Shown here in pieces: positions 15,775 to 23,782 of a stretch of 23,782 bases of DNA (position 1 is its first letter; each line of letters starts with the position of its first letter). This DNA comes from JAPYTU01 sp036166735 (GTDB lineage Bacteria; Bacteroidota; Bacteroidia; Cytophagales; MED-G16), in the NCBI GenBank assembly GCA_036166735.1, contig JAYZHG010000139.1, forward strand, positions 1 through 23,782, in the 5' to 3' direction. The translations under genes were made by a program, and so were the position numbers. Under the pieces are notes generated by a model. That model saw only the letters and a list, made by a program, of their open reading frames with translations. It was not told where the DNA came from and ran no database searches.

Positions 15775-17055
15775 ATGAATATACTTTTATTAGGTTCTGG
15801 AGGACGTGAACATGCGTTTGCATGGAAAATCTCAAAAAGTAAATTATGTACAAAACTATTTGTAGCTCCAGGAAATGCTGGCACACAAAACATTGCTGAA
15901 AATATAAATTTAAATATTAATGATTTTAACGAAATTAAAGATTTCGTTATAAAAAATAACATAGAGTTAGTAGTAGTTGGCCCTGAAGAACCTCTTGTTA
16001 GAGGGATAGTTGATTTTTTTAATAATGATTCCGAATTAACAAATGTTAAAATTTTTGGTCCAAGTAAAAAAGGGTCTCAATTAGAAGGAAGCAAAGATTT
16101 TGCTAAAGAGTTTATGTTTAGAAATAATATTCCCTGTGGTAAGTCAAAAACCTTTAATAAAGAAACTATAGATGAAGCATTCAAATTTTTAGAAACTATG
16201 AAAGCTCCATATGTTTTAAAAGCTGATGGTTTAGCTGCTGGAAAAGGTGTCATAATTTCTAATAATATTGAAGAAGCTAAAAAAAATCTAAGTAATATGC
16301 TTTTGAATGAGCAATTTGGTGAAGCAAGTAAAAATGTTTTAATAGAAGAATTTTTAGATGGTATTGAAGTTTCTGTGTTTGTAATTTCTGATGGAAAAAA
16401 CTACATAATTCTACCAGAAGCAAAAGACTATAAAAGAATTGGAGAAAATGATACAGGCTTAAATACTGGAGGAATGGGAGCAGTATCTCCTGTAAACTTT
16501 GCTACTAAACAATTCTTACAATTAGTAGAAGAGTCAATAATAAAACCTACTGTGGATGGATTAAATAATGAAAATATAAATTTCAAAGGTTTTATTTTTG
16601 TAGGACTAATGAATGTACAAGGAAAACCCTATGTAATAGAATATAATGTTAGAATGGGAGATCCTGAAACTCAAGTTGTAATTCCTAGAATAAAAAATGA
16701 TTTTGTTGATATTATTGTAAAATGTGTTAACAATAGAATTAAAGAAATAGAATTAGAAATTGAAAAAAGGTTTGCAACAACAGTTATACTAGCATCTAAT
16801 GGATATCCCGAAAAATATTTTAAAGGAGATATAATATCAAATCTTAAAGAAAAAAATGAGAGTATAATTTTTCATGCTGGCACAAAATTACATGATAACA
16901 AAGTGGTAACTAATGGAGGAAGAGTTATCGCTTGTACTGGATTGGGAAATGATTTAAACTCTGCACTAAATAATTCCTATGATTTAGCAAAATCTATATC
17001 ATGGAAGAATAAATATTATAGAAAAGACATAGGAAAAGATTTATTAAATAAATAA
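15775..17055 (+). CDS. purD: Phosphoribosylamine-glycine ligase (GAR synthetase)
   Basis: A 426-residue ATP-grasp enzyme that joins 5-phosphoribosylamine and glycine with ATP hydrolysis, the second step of purine synthesis. Diagnostic stretches are all present: LLLGSGGREHAFAWK (4-18), APGNAGTQ (31-38), VVVGPEEPLVRGIVD (66-80), ADGLAAGKGVI (150-160), LNTGGMGAVSP (229-239) and EYNVRMGDPETQ (289-300) with the metal-binding acidic residues of the ATP-grasp fold. The length is typical of a monofunctional PurD. The start is the ATG fixed by the MNILLLGSGG opening. It is followed after four bases by gldH, so the two are surely co-transcribed. Other pur genes are not in the window. Confidence 0.97.
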   Translation: MNILLLGSGGREHAFAWKISKSKLCTKLFVAPGNAGTQNIAENINLNINDFNEIKDFVIKNNIELVVVGPEEPLVRGIVDFFNNDSELTNVKIFGPSKKGSQLEGSKDFAKEFMFRNNIPCGKSKTFNKETIDEAFKFLETMKAPYVLKADGLAAGKGVIISNNIEEAKKNLSNMLLNEQFGEASKNVLIEEFLDGIEVSVFVISDGKNYIILPEAKDYKRIGENDTGLNTGGMGAVSPVNFATKQFLQLVEESIIKPTVDGLNNENINFKGFIFVGLMNVQGKPYVIEYNVRMGDPETQVVIPRIKNDFVDIIVKCVNNRIKEIELEIEKRFATTVILASNGYPEKYFKGDIISNLKEKNESIIFHAGTKLHDNKVVTNGGRVIACTGLGNDLNSALNNSYDLAKSISWKNKYYRKDIGKDLLNK

Positions 17056-17059
17056 TTAA

Positions 17060-17524
17060 ATGAGAGTATTTTTAATTCTGTTAATTCCTTTTTTATCCTT
17101 ATTATCATCATGTACAAAAAATACCATTTATTCTAATTATTACATTTTTAATGAAAATAAATGGTACGCAGATTCAACAATTGTTTTTAAATTTAACAGT
17201 CTAGAAAATAAAAAATTAAATATTAACCTAAGTATTAATTATACAGTAGACTATCCATTTCAAAATTTTTATTCATCATATTCACTACTCGATTCAAATA
17301 AAAAAATCATAACTTCCAAAATGATAGAATTTGATTTATTTGATAAAAAATTTGGCATACCAAAAGGTTCTGGGCTATTAAAACAATATACCATAGACTC
17401 ATTAATTTTTCAAATAGATTCTTTAAGTAAACAATCAGAATATACTTTTCTAATAAAACAATCTATGAGAAAAGAAACATTAAATGGAATAAATTCTATA
17501 GGATTAATTATTACAAATGATTAA
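17060..17524 (+). CDS. gldH: Gliding motility / T9SS-associated lipoprotein GldH
   Basis: A 154-residue lipoprotein with signal and lipobox LLSSC (Cys18), so anchored in the periplasm or outer membrane. It matches GldH in layout: NENKWYADSTIVFKF (31-45), a central beta-rich part with YPFQNFY, a Gly-rich loop FGIPKGSGLL, and the C-terminal block IKQSMRKETLNGINSIGLII (132-151). GldH is needed for gliding in Flavobacterium and is also found in non-gliding Bacteroidota that have type IX secretion; its exact task is unknown. The gene begins four bases after purD. Its stop overlaps the stop of convergent porV by four bases, so no room is left for a separate terminator. Confidence 0.87.
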   Translation: MRVFLILLIPFLSLLSSCTKNTIYSNYYIFNENKWYADSTIVFKFNSLENKKLNINLSINYTVDYPFQNFYSSYSLLDSNKKIITSKMIEFDLFDKKFGIPKGSGLLKQYTIDSLIFQIDSLSKQSEYTFLIKQSMRKETLNGINSIGLIITND

Positions 17525-18723
17525 TCATCTGTAAAAGAAGACTCAGCATCATTAAATAATAATGCAATAGAAAATCTCATAGTTTCTGCAAGTGGATGAT
17601 TTTGATCTATGGTTGAAATATAAGAAAAATCTAATCCCAAATTATTATATTTTAGTCCCGCACCAAATGTTAAAAATTTTCTTCCTCCTTTATCATTATT
17701 TTCAAAAAAATATCCTCCTCTAAGAGCAAACATTTCTCTGTACCAATACTCAAGACCCGATGAAATAGTAAATTCTTTAAGTTCTTCTGAAAAACCATTA
17801 GGAGCATCTGAAAATGATGAAAACATACCACTCAAAACTGATCTATTTGGATTTTTTCCTTTTAAAATTTTTGGTTTATTTGTTAATGGATCCATAACAT
17901 AGTTTCCTAAATTATCTTTTTCATATATAGGAGGTGTAGGAACTAATAATTTATTAAAATCTAGAGCTATAGTTATTGAATTATACTGATCAATATATGT
18001 CTTTAAAGCAGAGCCAAATCTTAGATTAATAGGAATAAAATCTAAATTTTTTGAACTTCCATATGTTATTTTACCACCAATATTTGAGAAATGAGATCCA
18101 AATGATAGTTCACTAGTTCTATTTAATAATGTTATCTCCTTATTGTAGTATAAGCCTAAATCTACTGAAAAACTACTTCCAGATTTAGAATCAGAATAAT
18201 TTGATATACTACCCGATAAATTTGACCATATATATCTAGTTGTTCCACCTAAAGATAAATTATTTGTCAACTTTCTAGAATAAGTAAAAGCTGTACTTAA
18301 TTCTTTAGGATTTTCAATACCTAATGACATACCTTGATTATCAGTCAATTGTATTTCTCCTAAATCAAAATATTTCATATCTAAACTAATTGCTTGAATC
18401 TTATCAATTTTATAAAAACCAGATAAATAAGATATAGCCATATCATCTACAATTTTTCCTAACCAAGGGACATAAGAGAGACTAAATCCATATTTTTTTT
18501 CTATAAAAGCAAGCTTTGCATTATTCCAATGTACAGAATTAGCATCAGCAGAAGTTGCAACGCCAGTTTCTCCCATTGCAGAACCTCGCGAATCTGGAGA
18601 AATCAATAAAAAAGGAACGGCAGTAATAATTGGTCTTCTTGAACTATCCTGACCAATAAATGTTGTTTGTGGAAACAAATTCTGAGATACGATAATAAAA
18701 ATAAGAGTTAATAAATATTTCAT
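17521..18723 (-). CDS. porV: Type IX secretion outer-membrane protein PorV (LptO)
   Basis: A 400-residue outer-membrane beta-barrel of the FadL-like PorV/PorQ group, with a signal peptide (1-19). The N-terminal stretch FLLISPDSRGSAMGETGVATS (39-59) followed by ANSVHWNNAKLAF (61-73) is the PorV signature. The remainder alternates short amphipathic strands with turns and ends in an aromatic-rich strand. PorV collects cargo from the translocon Sov and shuttles it to the sortase PorU in the attachment complex. The gene starts three bases after porU, so the two partners are made from one transcript. Confidence 0.94.
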   Translation of the reverse strand: MKYLLTLIFIIVSQNLFPQTTFIGQDSSRRPIITAVPFLLISPDSRGSAMGETGVATSADANSVHWNNAKLAFIEKKYGFSLSYVPWLGKIVDDMAISYLSGFYKIDKIQAISLDMKYFDLGEIQLTDNQGMSLGIENPKELSTAFTYSRKLTNNLSLGGTTRYIWSNLSGSISNYSDSKSGSSFSVDLGLYYNKEITLLNRTSELSFGSHFSNIGGKITYGSSKNLDFIPINLRFGSALKTYIDQYNSITIALDFNKLLVPTPPIYEKDNLGNYVMDPLTNKPKILKGKNPNRSVLSGMFSSFSDAPNGFSEELKEFTISSGLEYWYREMFALRGGYFFENNDKGGRKFLTFGAGLKYNNLGLDFSYISTIDQNHPLAETMRFSIALLFNDAESSFTDD

Positions 18724-18726
18724 GAA

Positions 18727-21700
18727 TTAATATGTTTTTATCATTTTATTAAATGTTGTAATATATGAATTATCATATAAATTTTTAACATGCAATTTAT
18801 ATATATAAATTCCCTGAGGCAAAATATTATTATTCATATCATTTCCATTCCAAATAATTCCATCTACATGAGAATTTGAATATTCTAATATTTCTTCATA
18901 ATGATATAATTTAGTACCTCTCAAATCAAATACTTCTAAATGAATAAATAAAGGTTGTTCTCTACTATCATGATCAAAACTAAATGTAGTTTCATAGGAA
19001 AAAGGATTAGGATAATTCATTAAATTATAAAGATTAAACAAATTATTATTATCAATAACAAATACAACTGACTTAGATGACAAATTATTGTGTGTATCAC
19101 TAACTTTAATTTCAATTTTATGCTTTCCAAACTCAAGTCCATTCAAAGGATATCTAATTACTCCTTGTTTATATTCATTTTTAGAAGTTATAAAGTAATC
19201 ATTTAATTTAATTTCTATTGTATCATCAACAATTGCTCTCATAGTATGGAAAGGATTTATTTCCGTTATATTAATGCCATTTAAATCAAATAAATCGACA
19301 ATTAAAAGTGGATCTTTTGAGACTGAATTACCTGAAATAAAATCATAACTATCAAGGAATATATCTATTGTTGGTGGATTAATATCATTATCAAAATCAT
19401 CCGATGTCCCTCCTATTATAAAATCATTTGATGAAGAGGCATCTAAAAATGATGTTGTATCAGTAGCAAAAAACATCATTCTTCCAGTTCCATATTTATA
19501 TTCTATATTTTTTGGAACAACAAATTCAAAAGAAAAATTTCCATTTTTAACTTCGACAAAACCTCTAAAAATTTTATTTTCCCATTCATAAAATGTAAAT
19601 GGATCACTTTCATCACCAAGAGTTTGCTTTGAAACAATTTTATCAAAAACATCTACGAACAAATCCCCATTAAAATCATCAATAATATTTTCATTATCAT
19701 CATTAATGTGACCTTTAATAATTACTTTTCCTAAAGCTTTTAAAGTATCAATGGTTTCTGTATTTACACTATAATTAGGATAAGCTAATTTCATAGAAGG
19801 ATCACCCAACAAAGCAAAATTCCTATTAATAGATCCGCTCAAACTATTATTTTTTGTATTCTTAAAAATATCTCCTAACCTTTGATACTCTCCATTATTT
19901 TTTTTAAATACATTTTTATAAAATTGATTATTTAATCTAAAATTTGTTTGTGAAAAAACTGGCCTAGTAGTTGTTAACAATGCAATTGCTCCACCATTTG
20001 ATTTATTTAATAACATTTCACCACCTGAAGTAATTAATGGATCATCAAACTTTCCAAACTCACATGTAGCCGTTATAAAAAGTGGTAGTTTCATTCTATT
20101 ATTCCAACTATAAATAGAATTTTCATTAAGAATTTTTTCTTCCGTCCATAAAAATTCGTTTCCATGACCCACATAATTCAAAATAAGTGATCCTCTATCA
20201 ATAGCCTCATCTAATAATACTTTTGTTTTTGGTGATGTTTTTATTCCATCTATCAATTTTTGTTCATAAAAATCAAGATAAATTTTATTGATATTAAAGT
20301 TTTTATTATTATTATTTAATACATTAAAATGTAATTCTGCATCATTTTGATGTACATTATTATCACCATCATCAGCAACTAAATAGATATCATTTTTCCA
20401 GTCACCTTCTAAATTTTTTTTATCTGAATACCTAACTAATTTTTCTATATAGGCGCTTGCTTCATCTCTAGTTTTTATAGGTACCCTCCCAACTCCTACA
20501 TCTAAATAATGATCTCCATCTATACTTTCTATCCATTCACCCTCATCATCATCTAAAAATCCATAATAATCATCCGAAGAAAAACTATATATATTATTTG
20601 TGGAATTATAAGATTGATATATAGGAATGAAATTAGTATTATTAGGAATTCTATCTTTAAAATCATATGAACAATCACCGAATAATAAAACATATTTTAA
20701 ATTTTCTGAAGAAGTATTATATACATATTTTATAAAGTTTCTAATTGATGAAACATCGGGATTGGCTGATGAAAATTGATTATATATATCTTCAACTAAT
20801 ACAACATCAACAACTAAGTTATCCTTTTTTTCTCTTAACATTTTAATCATATTAGCGTAATCATAAAACAATTTATTTGTTATGATTATTAAGTCTGGAT
20901 TCGAATGATCTATAATATTAGAATTAGATATTTTATAAGAAAATTCAGGAATTAGTAAATCATCCAATGAAAAAATAATATTTGAAGTATAATTTTTAAT
21001 GTTAGAAATATAAAATAAATTATCATTTTCATTAACTATCTTATAAGAATGTACATTATATAAATCCGTAATATTCCAAACACTAACTTCATCATTAGAT
21101 TCAATGTTAAACTTTACAAAATTTTTAGAGATACTTGGTCTAGTAAAATACTTTATTTGATCATTCTGATAAAATAACTTTATTTTTCCTGACATAGTAA
21201 AATAATCTAAATAAGCTAAAGAAGAATTAGATCCAGAATATGATATTTGCATTTTACTTGGGTTATTACCACCAACTGTGTAATGAAGATTTTTAAAAGT
21301 TAATAATCCCTTATTGCCATATACTCCTTCAGTTATTTTTTGAAGTTCAATATCATCAATCAATTCATCATTAATAAAAATTGAAAACTTAGAATCAGAT
21401 AAAGATCTAGATAAAAATTGTAACTCTATATTTAAATCAGAATAAGGAACATAATTCATAATATTAAAACTCTTTATTTCATTAGGAGAATAAACACTTC
21501 CAAACCAATCTCTACCAGATTGAATAATACTATAAATATCTTCTTCAAAATAACTAAAATGGAAAACTTCATCTGATAATGAATCATAGTGAATTCCATT
21601 ATCAATTTCATCAACTCTATTACCAAGACTTTGATTATACGTTAGTAAAAAGAATGAAGAATCTGTATAAATATTATTATCATACTGCATTTTATTATTT

Positions 21701-22059
21701 AATGAATCATAAACTAGCTTATCTGAAGATTGAGCATAAAAATATACAAATTCATTATCCTCAAATACATCATTATTATTGCCATAAAAGCTTATTTTTA
21801 ACTCTTTTGGAGAAAATAATGTTGAAAAATTATTTTTTTGTGGTAATATGCCATTATAACCACTTCCAAAAATTTGAATTGTATTTGGGTTGATTAAATT
21901 ATATTCAATATTATTATCTTGAAAAAATTTTTTATCAAGTTTATAAATTCCAGATTTAATTACACCAATTTTTATCCAATCACCAGTAGATAAAATCGAT
22001 GATTGAGAAAATAAATAACCAGGTAAAAACAATAAAATAATTATAAATTTTATTTTCAC
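18727..22059 (-). CDS. porU: Type IX secretion sortase PorU (C25 peptidase)
   Basis: An 1110-residue gingipain-type cysteine peptidase that removes the C-terminal sorting domain of T9SS cargo and attaches the protein to surface lipid or LPS. A signal peptide covers residues 1-19. The catalytic dyad is His632 in NYVGHGNEFLW and Cys666 in ATCEFGKFDDP, with SGGEMLLNKSNGGAIAL next to it. YVLLFGDCSYDFKDR precedes the active-site region. The last 80 residues form a sorting-domain-like module (YPNPFSYETTFSF, then LPQGIYIYKLHV) that PorU retains. Translation starts at a GTG: the upstream in-frame codons hold no ATG, and there is no internal Met before residue 150 or so. It is preceded by pssA and followed three bases later by porV. 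Confidence 0.95.
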   Translation of the reverse strand: MKIKFIIILLFLPGYLFSQSSILSTGDWIKIGVIKSGIYKLDKKFFQDNNIEYNLINPNTIQIFGSGYNGILPQKNNFSTLFSPKELKISFYGNNNDVFEDNEFVYFYAQSSDKLVYDSLNNKMQYDNNIYTDSSFFLLTYNQSLGNRVDEIDNGIHYDSLSDEVFHFSYFEEDIYSIIQSGRDWFGSVYSPNEIKSFNIMNYVPYSDLNIELQFLSRSLSDSKFSIFINDELIDDIELQKITEGVYGNKGLLTFKNLHYTVGGNNPSKMQISYSGSNSSLAYLDYFTMSGKIKLFYQNDQIKYFTRPSISKNFVKFNIESNDEVSVWNITDLYNVHSYKIVNENDNLFYISNIKNYTSNIIFSLDDLLIPEFSYKISNSNIIDHSNPDLIIITNKLFYDYANMIKMLREKKDNLVVDVVLVEDIYNQFSSANPDVSSIRNFIKYVYNTSSENLKYVLLFGDCSYDFKDRIPNNTNFIPIYQSYNSTNNIYSFSSDDYYGFLDDDEGEWIESIDGDHYLDVGVGRVPIKTRDEASAYIEKLVRYSDKKNLEGDWKNDIYLVADDGDNNVHQNDAELHFNVLNNNNKNFNINKIYLDFYEQKLIDGIKTSPKTKVLLDEAIDRGSLILNYVGHGNEFLWTEEKILNENSIYSWNNRMKLPLFITATCEFGKFDDPLITSGGEMLLNKSNGGAIALLTTTRPVFSQTNFRLNNQFYKNVFKKNNGEYQRLGDIFKNTKNNSLSGSINRNFALLGDPSMKLAYPNYSVNTETIDTLKALGKVIIKGHINDDNENIIDDFNGDLFVDVFDKIVSKQTLGDESDPFTFYEWENKIFRGFVEVKNGNFSFEFVVPKNIEYKYGTGRMMFFATDTTSFLDASSSNDFIIGGTSDDFDNDINPPTIDIFLDSYDFISGNSVSKDPLLIVDLFDLNGINITEINPFHTMRAIVDDTIEIKLNDYFITSKNEYKQGVIRYPLNGLEFGKHKIEIKVSDTHNNLSSKSVVFVIDNNNLFNLYNLMNYPNPFSYETTFSFDHDSREQPLFIHLEVFDLRGTKLYHYEEILEYSNSHVDGIIWNGNDMNNNILPQGIYIYKLHVKNLYDNSYITTFNKMIKTY
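22057..22059 (-). other. GTG start codon of porU
   Basis: The minus strand reads GTGAAAATAAAATT at the point where the signal peptide begins (MKIKF). No ATG lies in frame upstream or within the signal peptide, and no purine-rich ribosome-binding site is seen before it. A non-ATG start may lower translation of porU relative to porV, which has ATG. Confidence 0.75.
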
Positions 22060-22106
22060 AATGAATGCAGTTAAAAATATATTCTTTAAACTCTTTTTAT
22101 TGAAAA

Positions 22107-22790
22107 TTATTTTGAATTATTTCTATGAAATAAAAGATTAATAAATGAATATGAAATATAAAAAAGAATAATAAACGGAAAACCATCAATGCCTAACAAT
22201 AAAAAACATAATAAAGAAACTAAAATTATTATATACTTATGTATATTTTCAGCTATAGAATAATCAATAAATTTCATAGAAATAAATCTAATATTAGAAA
22301 TCATTAGTAATGAAAAAACAATAACTAATCCAACTAAAATTTTATCATTTAAAAAAAAAGTTGTGTATTTTGATGAATAAAAAATAGAAACAAAGAATAA
22401 TGCATTAGCTGGCGTAGGGAGACCTATAAAATCATTAGAACTTGATTTCGAAATATTAAATTTAGCTAATCTAAAAGCAGAGGCAACTAATATTAAAACT
22501 GAAATATATTCTAACATATTATAAGTAGAATGGTTACTCAACCAATCAAATATTACTAAGCTTGGCAATACTCCAAAAGAAACCAAATCAGCCAATGAAT
22601 CTAGTTGCTTTCCAAAATTTGAAATTAAATTCAATTTTCTAGCTGTTAACCCATCCAAATAATCAAATATTAAAGATAAATAAATACAATAAGGAATAAG
22701 ACTTGTAAAATCTGATAGAAAGAAGGTGATTCCTAAAAATCCTGAAATTAAATTTAAAGTAGTAAAAATATTTGGAATATTATTTTTCAA
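22107..22790 (-). CDS. pssA: CDP-diacylglycerol-serine O-phosphatidyltransferase
   Basis: A 227-residue integral membrane enzyme that makes phosphatidylserine from CDP-diacylglycerol and serine, the route to phosphatidylethanolamine. The CDP-alcohol phosphotransferase motif is complete: DYLDGLTAR (43-51), Gly60, Asp64 and Asp68 in FGKQLDSLAD. About six to eight hydrophobic segments span the protein. The opening NIPNIFTTLNLISGFLGI is typical of Gram-negative type II PssA. The start is a TTG at 22790 that overlaps the stop of the upstream hydrolase gene as TTGA; no ATG is available before residue 91. porU follows after 47 bases. Confidence 0.93.
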   Translation of the reverse strand: MKNNIPNIFTTLNLISGFLGITFFLSDFTSLIPYCIYLSLIFDYLDGLTARKLNLISNFGKQLDSLADLVSFGVLPSLVIFDWLSNHSTYNMLEYISVLILVASAFRLAKFNISKSSSNDFIGLPTPANALFFVSIFYSSKYTTFFLNDKILVGLVIVFSLLMISNIRFISMKFIDYSIAENIHKYIIILVSLLCFLLLGIDGFPFIILFYISYSFINLLFHRNNSK

Positions 22791-23422
22791 ATTAAAAATG
22801 GATTTAAATGTTTTTCATCATAAATATTAGTAATAGGACCATGTCCTGGATAAATTTGTACATTATCATCTAGTAAAAATAATTCATTTTTAATACTGTT
22901 AATTAATGTTTCATAATTTCCTCCTGGAAGATCTGTCCTTCCTATACTATTTTTAAAAATCACATCTCCACTAAAACATTTTTTATCCCTATCAAAATAG
23001 AAGGCAAGATGACCTGGTGAGTGACCAGGAAGTAAAAGAATATCTATATCTAAACCATTAAATACTAATTTACTATCCTTAGTGATATATTTTATATCCT
23101 TAGAATTATTATAATTTTCAAATCCAAATAGAGGAGCATAATTAACCATTTCATCATATATCTTCTTTTCCGATTCAGGTAAATATGCTTTTATAGAAAA
23201 TCGTGTAGTTAAAAAATTAGTTCCTAACACATGATCAACATGACAATGGGTAATAAGTACATACTCTGGAATTAGCTTATTTGAAGAAATATATAACATT
23301 AATTCTTCATTTTCTTCATCTGAAGAATTCCCAGGATCAACTATAAAACATTTATTATCCAAAGAAACAACATAAGTGTTTTCTTGAAATGCATTAAAAG
23401 TAAAAGATTTAATCTTTAACAT
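22787..23422 (-). CDS. MBL-fold metal-dependent hydrolase (glyoxalase II-like)
   Basis: A 211-residue cytoplasmic hydrolase of the metallo-beta-lactamase superfamily. Metal ligands are all visible: THCHVDH with His59, His61, Asp63 and His64, His138 in PGHSPGHLAF, Asp153 in FSGDVIF, and His194 in YPGHGP. The segment IGRTDLPGG (160-168) is typical of the YcbL/hydroxyacylglutathione-hydrolase-like subgroup that lacks the substrate-binding C-terminal domain of true glyoxalase II. The substrate is probably a small thioester or unknown. It is the first gene of the leftward operon leading to porV and overlaps pssA by four bases, which suggests translational coupling. Confidence 0.92.
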   Translation of the reverse strand: MLKIKSFTFNAFQENTYVVSLDNKCFIVDPGNSSDEENEELMLYISSNKLIPEYVLITHCHVDHVLGTNFLTTRFSIKAYLPESEKKIYDEMVNYAPLFGFENYNNSKDIKYITKDSKLVFNGLDIDILLLPGHSPGHLAFYFDRDKKCFSGDVIFKNSIGRTDLPGGNYETLINSIKNELFLLDDNVQIYPGHGPITNIYDEKHLNPFLI

Positions 23423-23472
23423 AATTTTAATTTGATTACAAATTTGAATTATAAATAATTAGATTAAAAAAA

Positions 23473-23782
23473 ATGAAGGAAAAATTAGACTATATAGTAA
23501 TTGGTCAAGGAATTGCTGGAACTACAATAGCTTGGTGGCTAAATTTTAATAAAAAGCAGTTTTATATATTAAATGATGAAAAAAAAAACACTTCATCTAG
23601 TGCTGCACTAGGAATTTATAATCCAATAACTGGAAGAAACTCTGTAAAAACATGGAATGCAGAAATACTCTTTAAAGAACTTGAAAAATTTTATTCTAAG
23701 GTGGAAAAAAAAATTAAAAAAAAGATTCTATATAAAAAAAATATTTATAGACCATATAAAAATATTAAAGAAGCTAATTTAT
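23473..23782 (+). CDS. FAD-dependent oxidoreductase, N-terminal part (cut by window end)
   Basis: The first 103 residues of a gene that runs off the right edge. A Rossmann dinucleotide-binding fold is clear: YIVIGQGIAGTTIAWWL (8-24) with GxGxxG, and an acidic residue at the end of the second strand (Asp35 in ILND). The segment SSSAALGIYNPITGRNSVKTW (41-61) matches the DAO/D-amino-acid-dehydrogenase-like flavoproteins common in Bacteroidota, whose substrate is not established. No signal peptide is visible, so it is likely cytoplasmic. It is transcribed away from the MBL-hydrolase gene across a 50-base AT-rich spacer. The ATG is fixed by the short distance to the fold's first strand. Confidence 0.85.
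   Translation, partial: MKEKLDYIVIGQGIAGTTIAWWLNFNKKQFYILNDEKKNTSSSAALGIYNPITGRNSVKTWNAEILFKELEKFYSKVEKKIKKKILYKKNIYRPYKNIKEANL

Noticed and set aside
21579..21893. Plus-strand frame of 104 codons inside porU
   Set aside because: Tyr/His/Asn-rich antisense frame created by low G+C; the opposite strand is a clear PorU N-terminal region.

Overview
This is AT-rich, densely coding DNA from a member of the Bacteroidota, probably a marine, small-genome Flavobacteriales-like lineage. That placement is inferred from gene content. It rests on type IX secretion genes (porU, porV), the gliding/T9SS lipoprotein gldH, a flavobacterial-style MetX, Bacteroidota lipoprotein signals, TAnnTTTG-type -7 promoter boxes, and starts without visible Shine-Dalgarno sequences. 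No phage, transposon, CRISPR array or defence module was seen. No gap without a gene exceeds about 100 bases.

Left part (1-9.1 kb): the tail of an unrecognised gene is followed by exported or metabolic genes. These are a small lipocalin-like secreted protein, a haem-containing PQQ dehydrogenase lipoprotein, a D-aminoacylase-like amidohydrolase lipoprotein, tRNA-Ala(GGC), a phytanoyl-CoA dioxygenase-family enzyme, and a large exported protein that joins a TolB-type propeller to an amidohydrolase through a highly charged linker. They look like a loose set of cell-envelope catabolic enzymes, but they switch strand repeatedly and are not one operon.

Middle (9.1-17.1 kb): an NlpC/P60 lipoprotein with a methyltransferase upstream of it, a DUF5107/TPR exported protein followed by rlmB, metX with a small nucleotidyltransferase upstream, and purD followed immediately by gldH. 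Most of this is housekeeping, arranged in short divergent and convergent pairs with gaps of only a few bases.

Right part (17.1-23.8 kb): a leftward operon runs MBL-fold hydrolase, pssA, porU, porV. PorV and the sortase PorU form the attachment arm that processes T9SS cargo at the outer membrane. gldH, on the opposite strand, ends tail-to-tail over porV. A divergent FAD-dependent oxidoreductase is cut by the window end.

I do not see a clearly undescribed system. The best leads are the unusual active-site features of the two amidohydrolases, the PQQ dehydrogenase with its higher G+C and Thr at the lanthanide-diagnostic position, -7 boxes so close to start codons that transcripts should be leaderless or nearly so, and non-ATG starts inside the T9SS operon.
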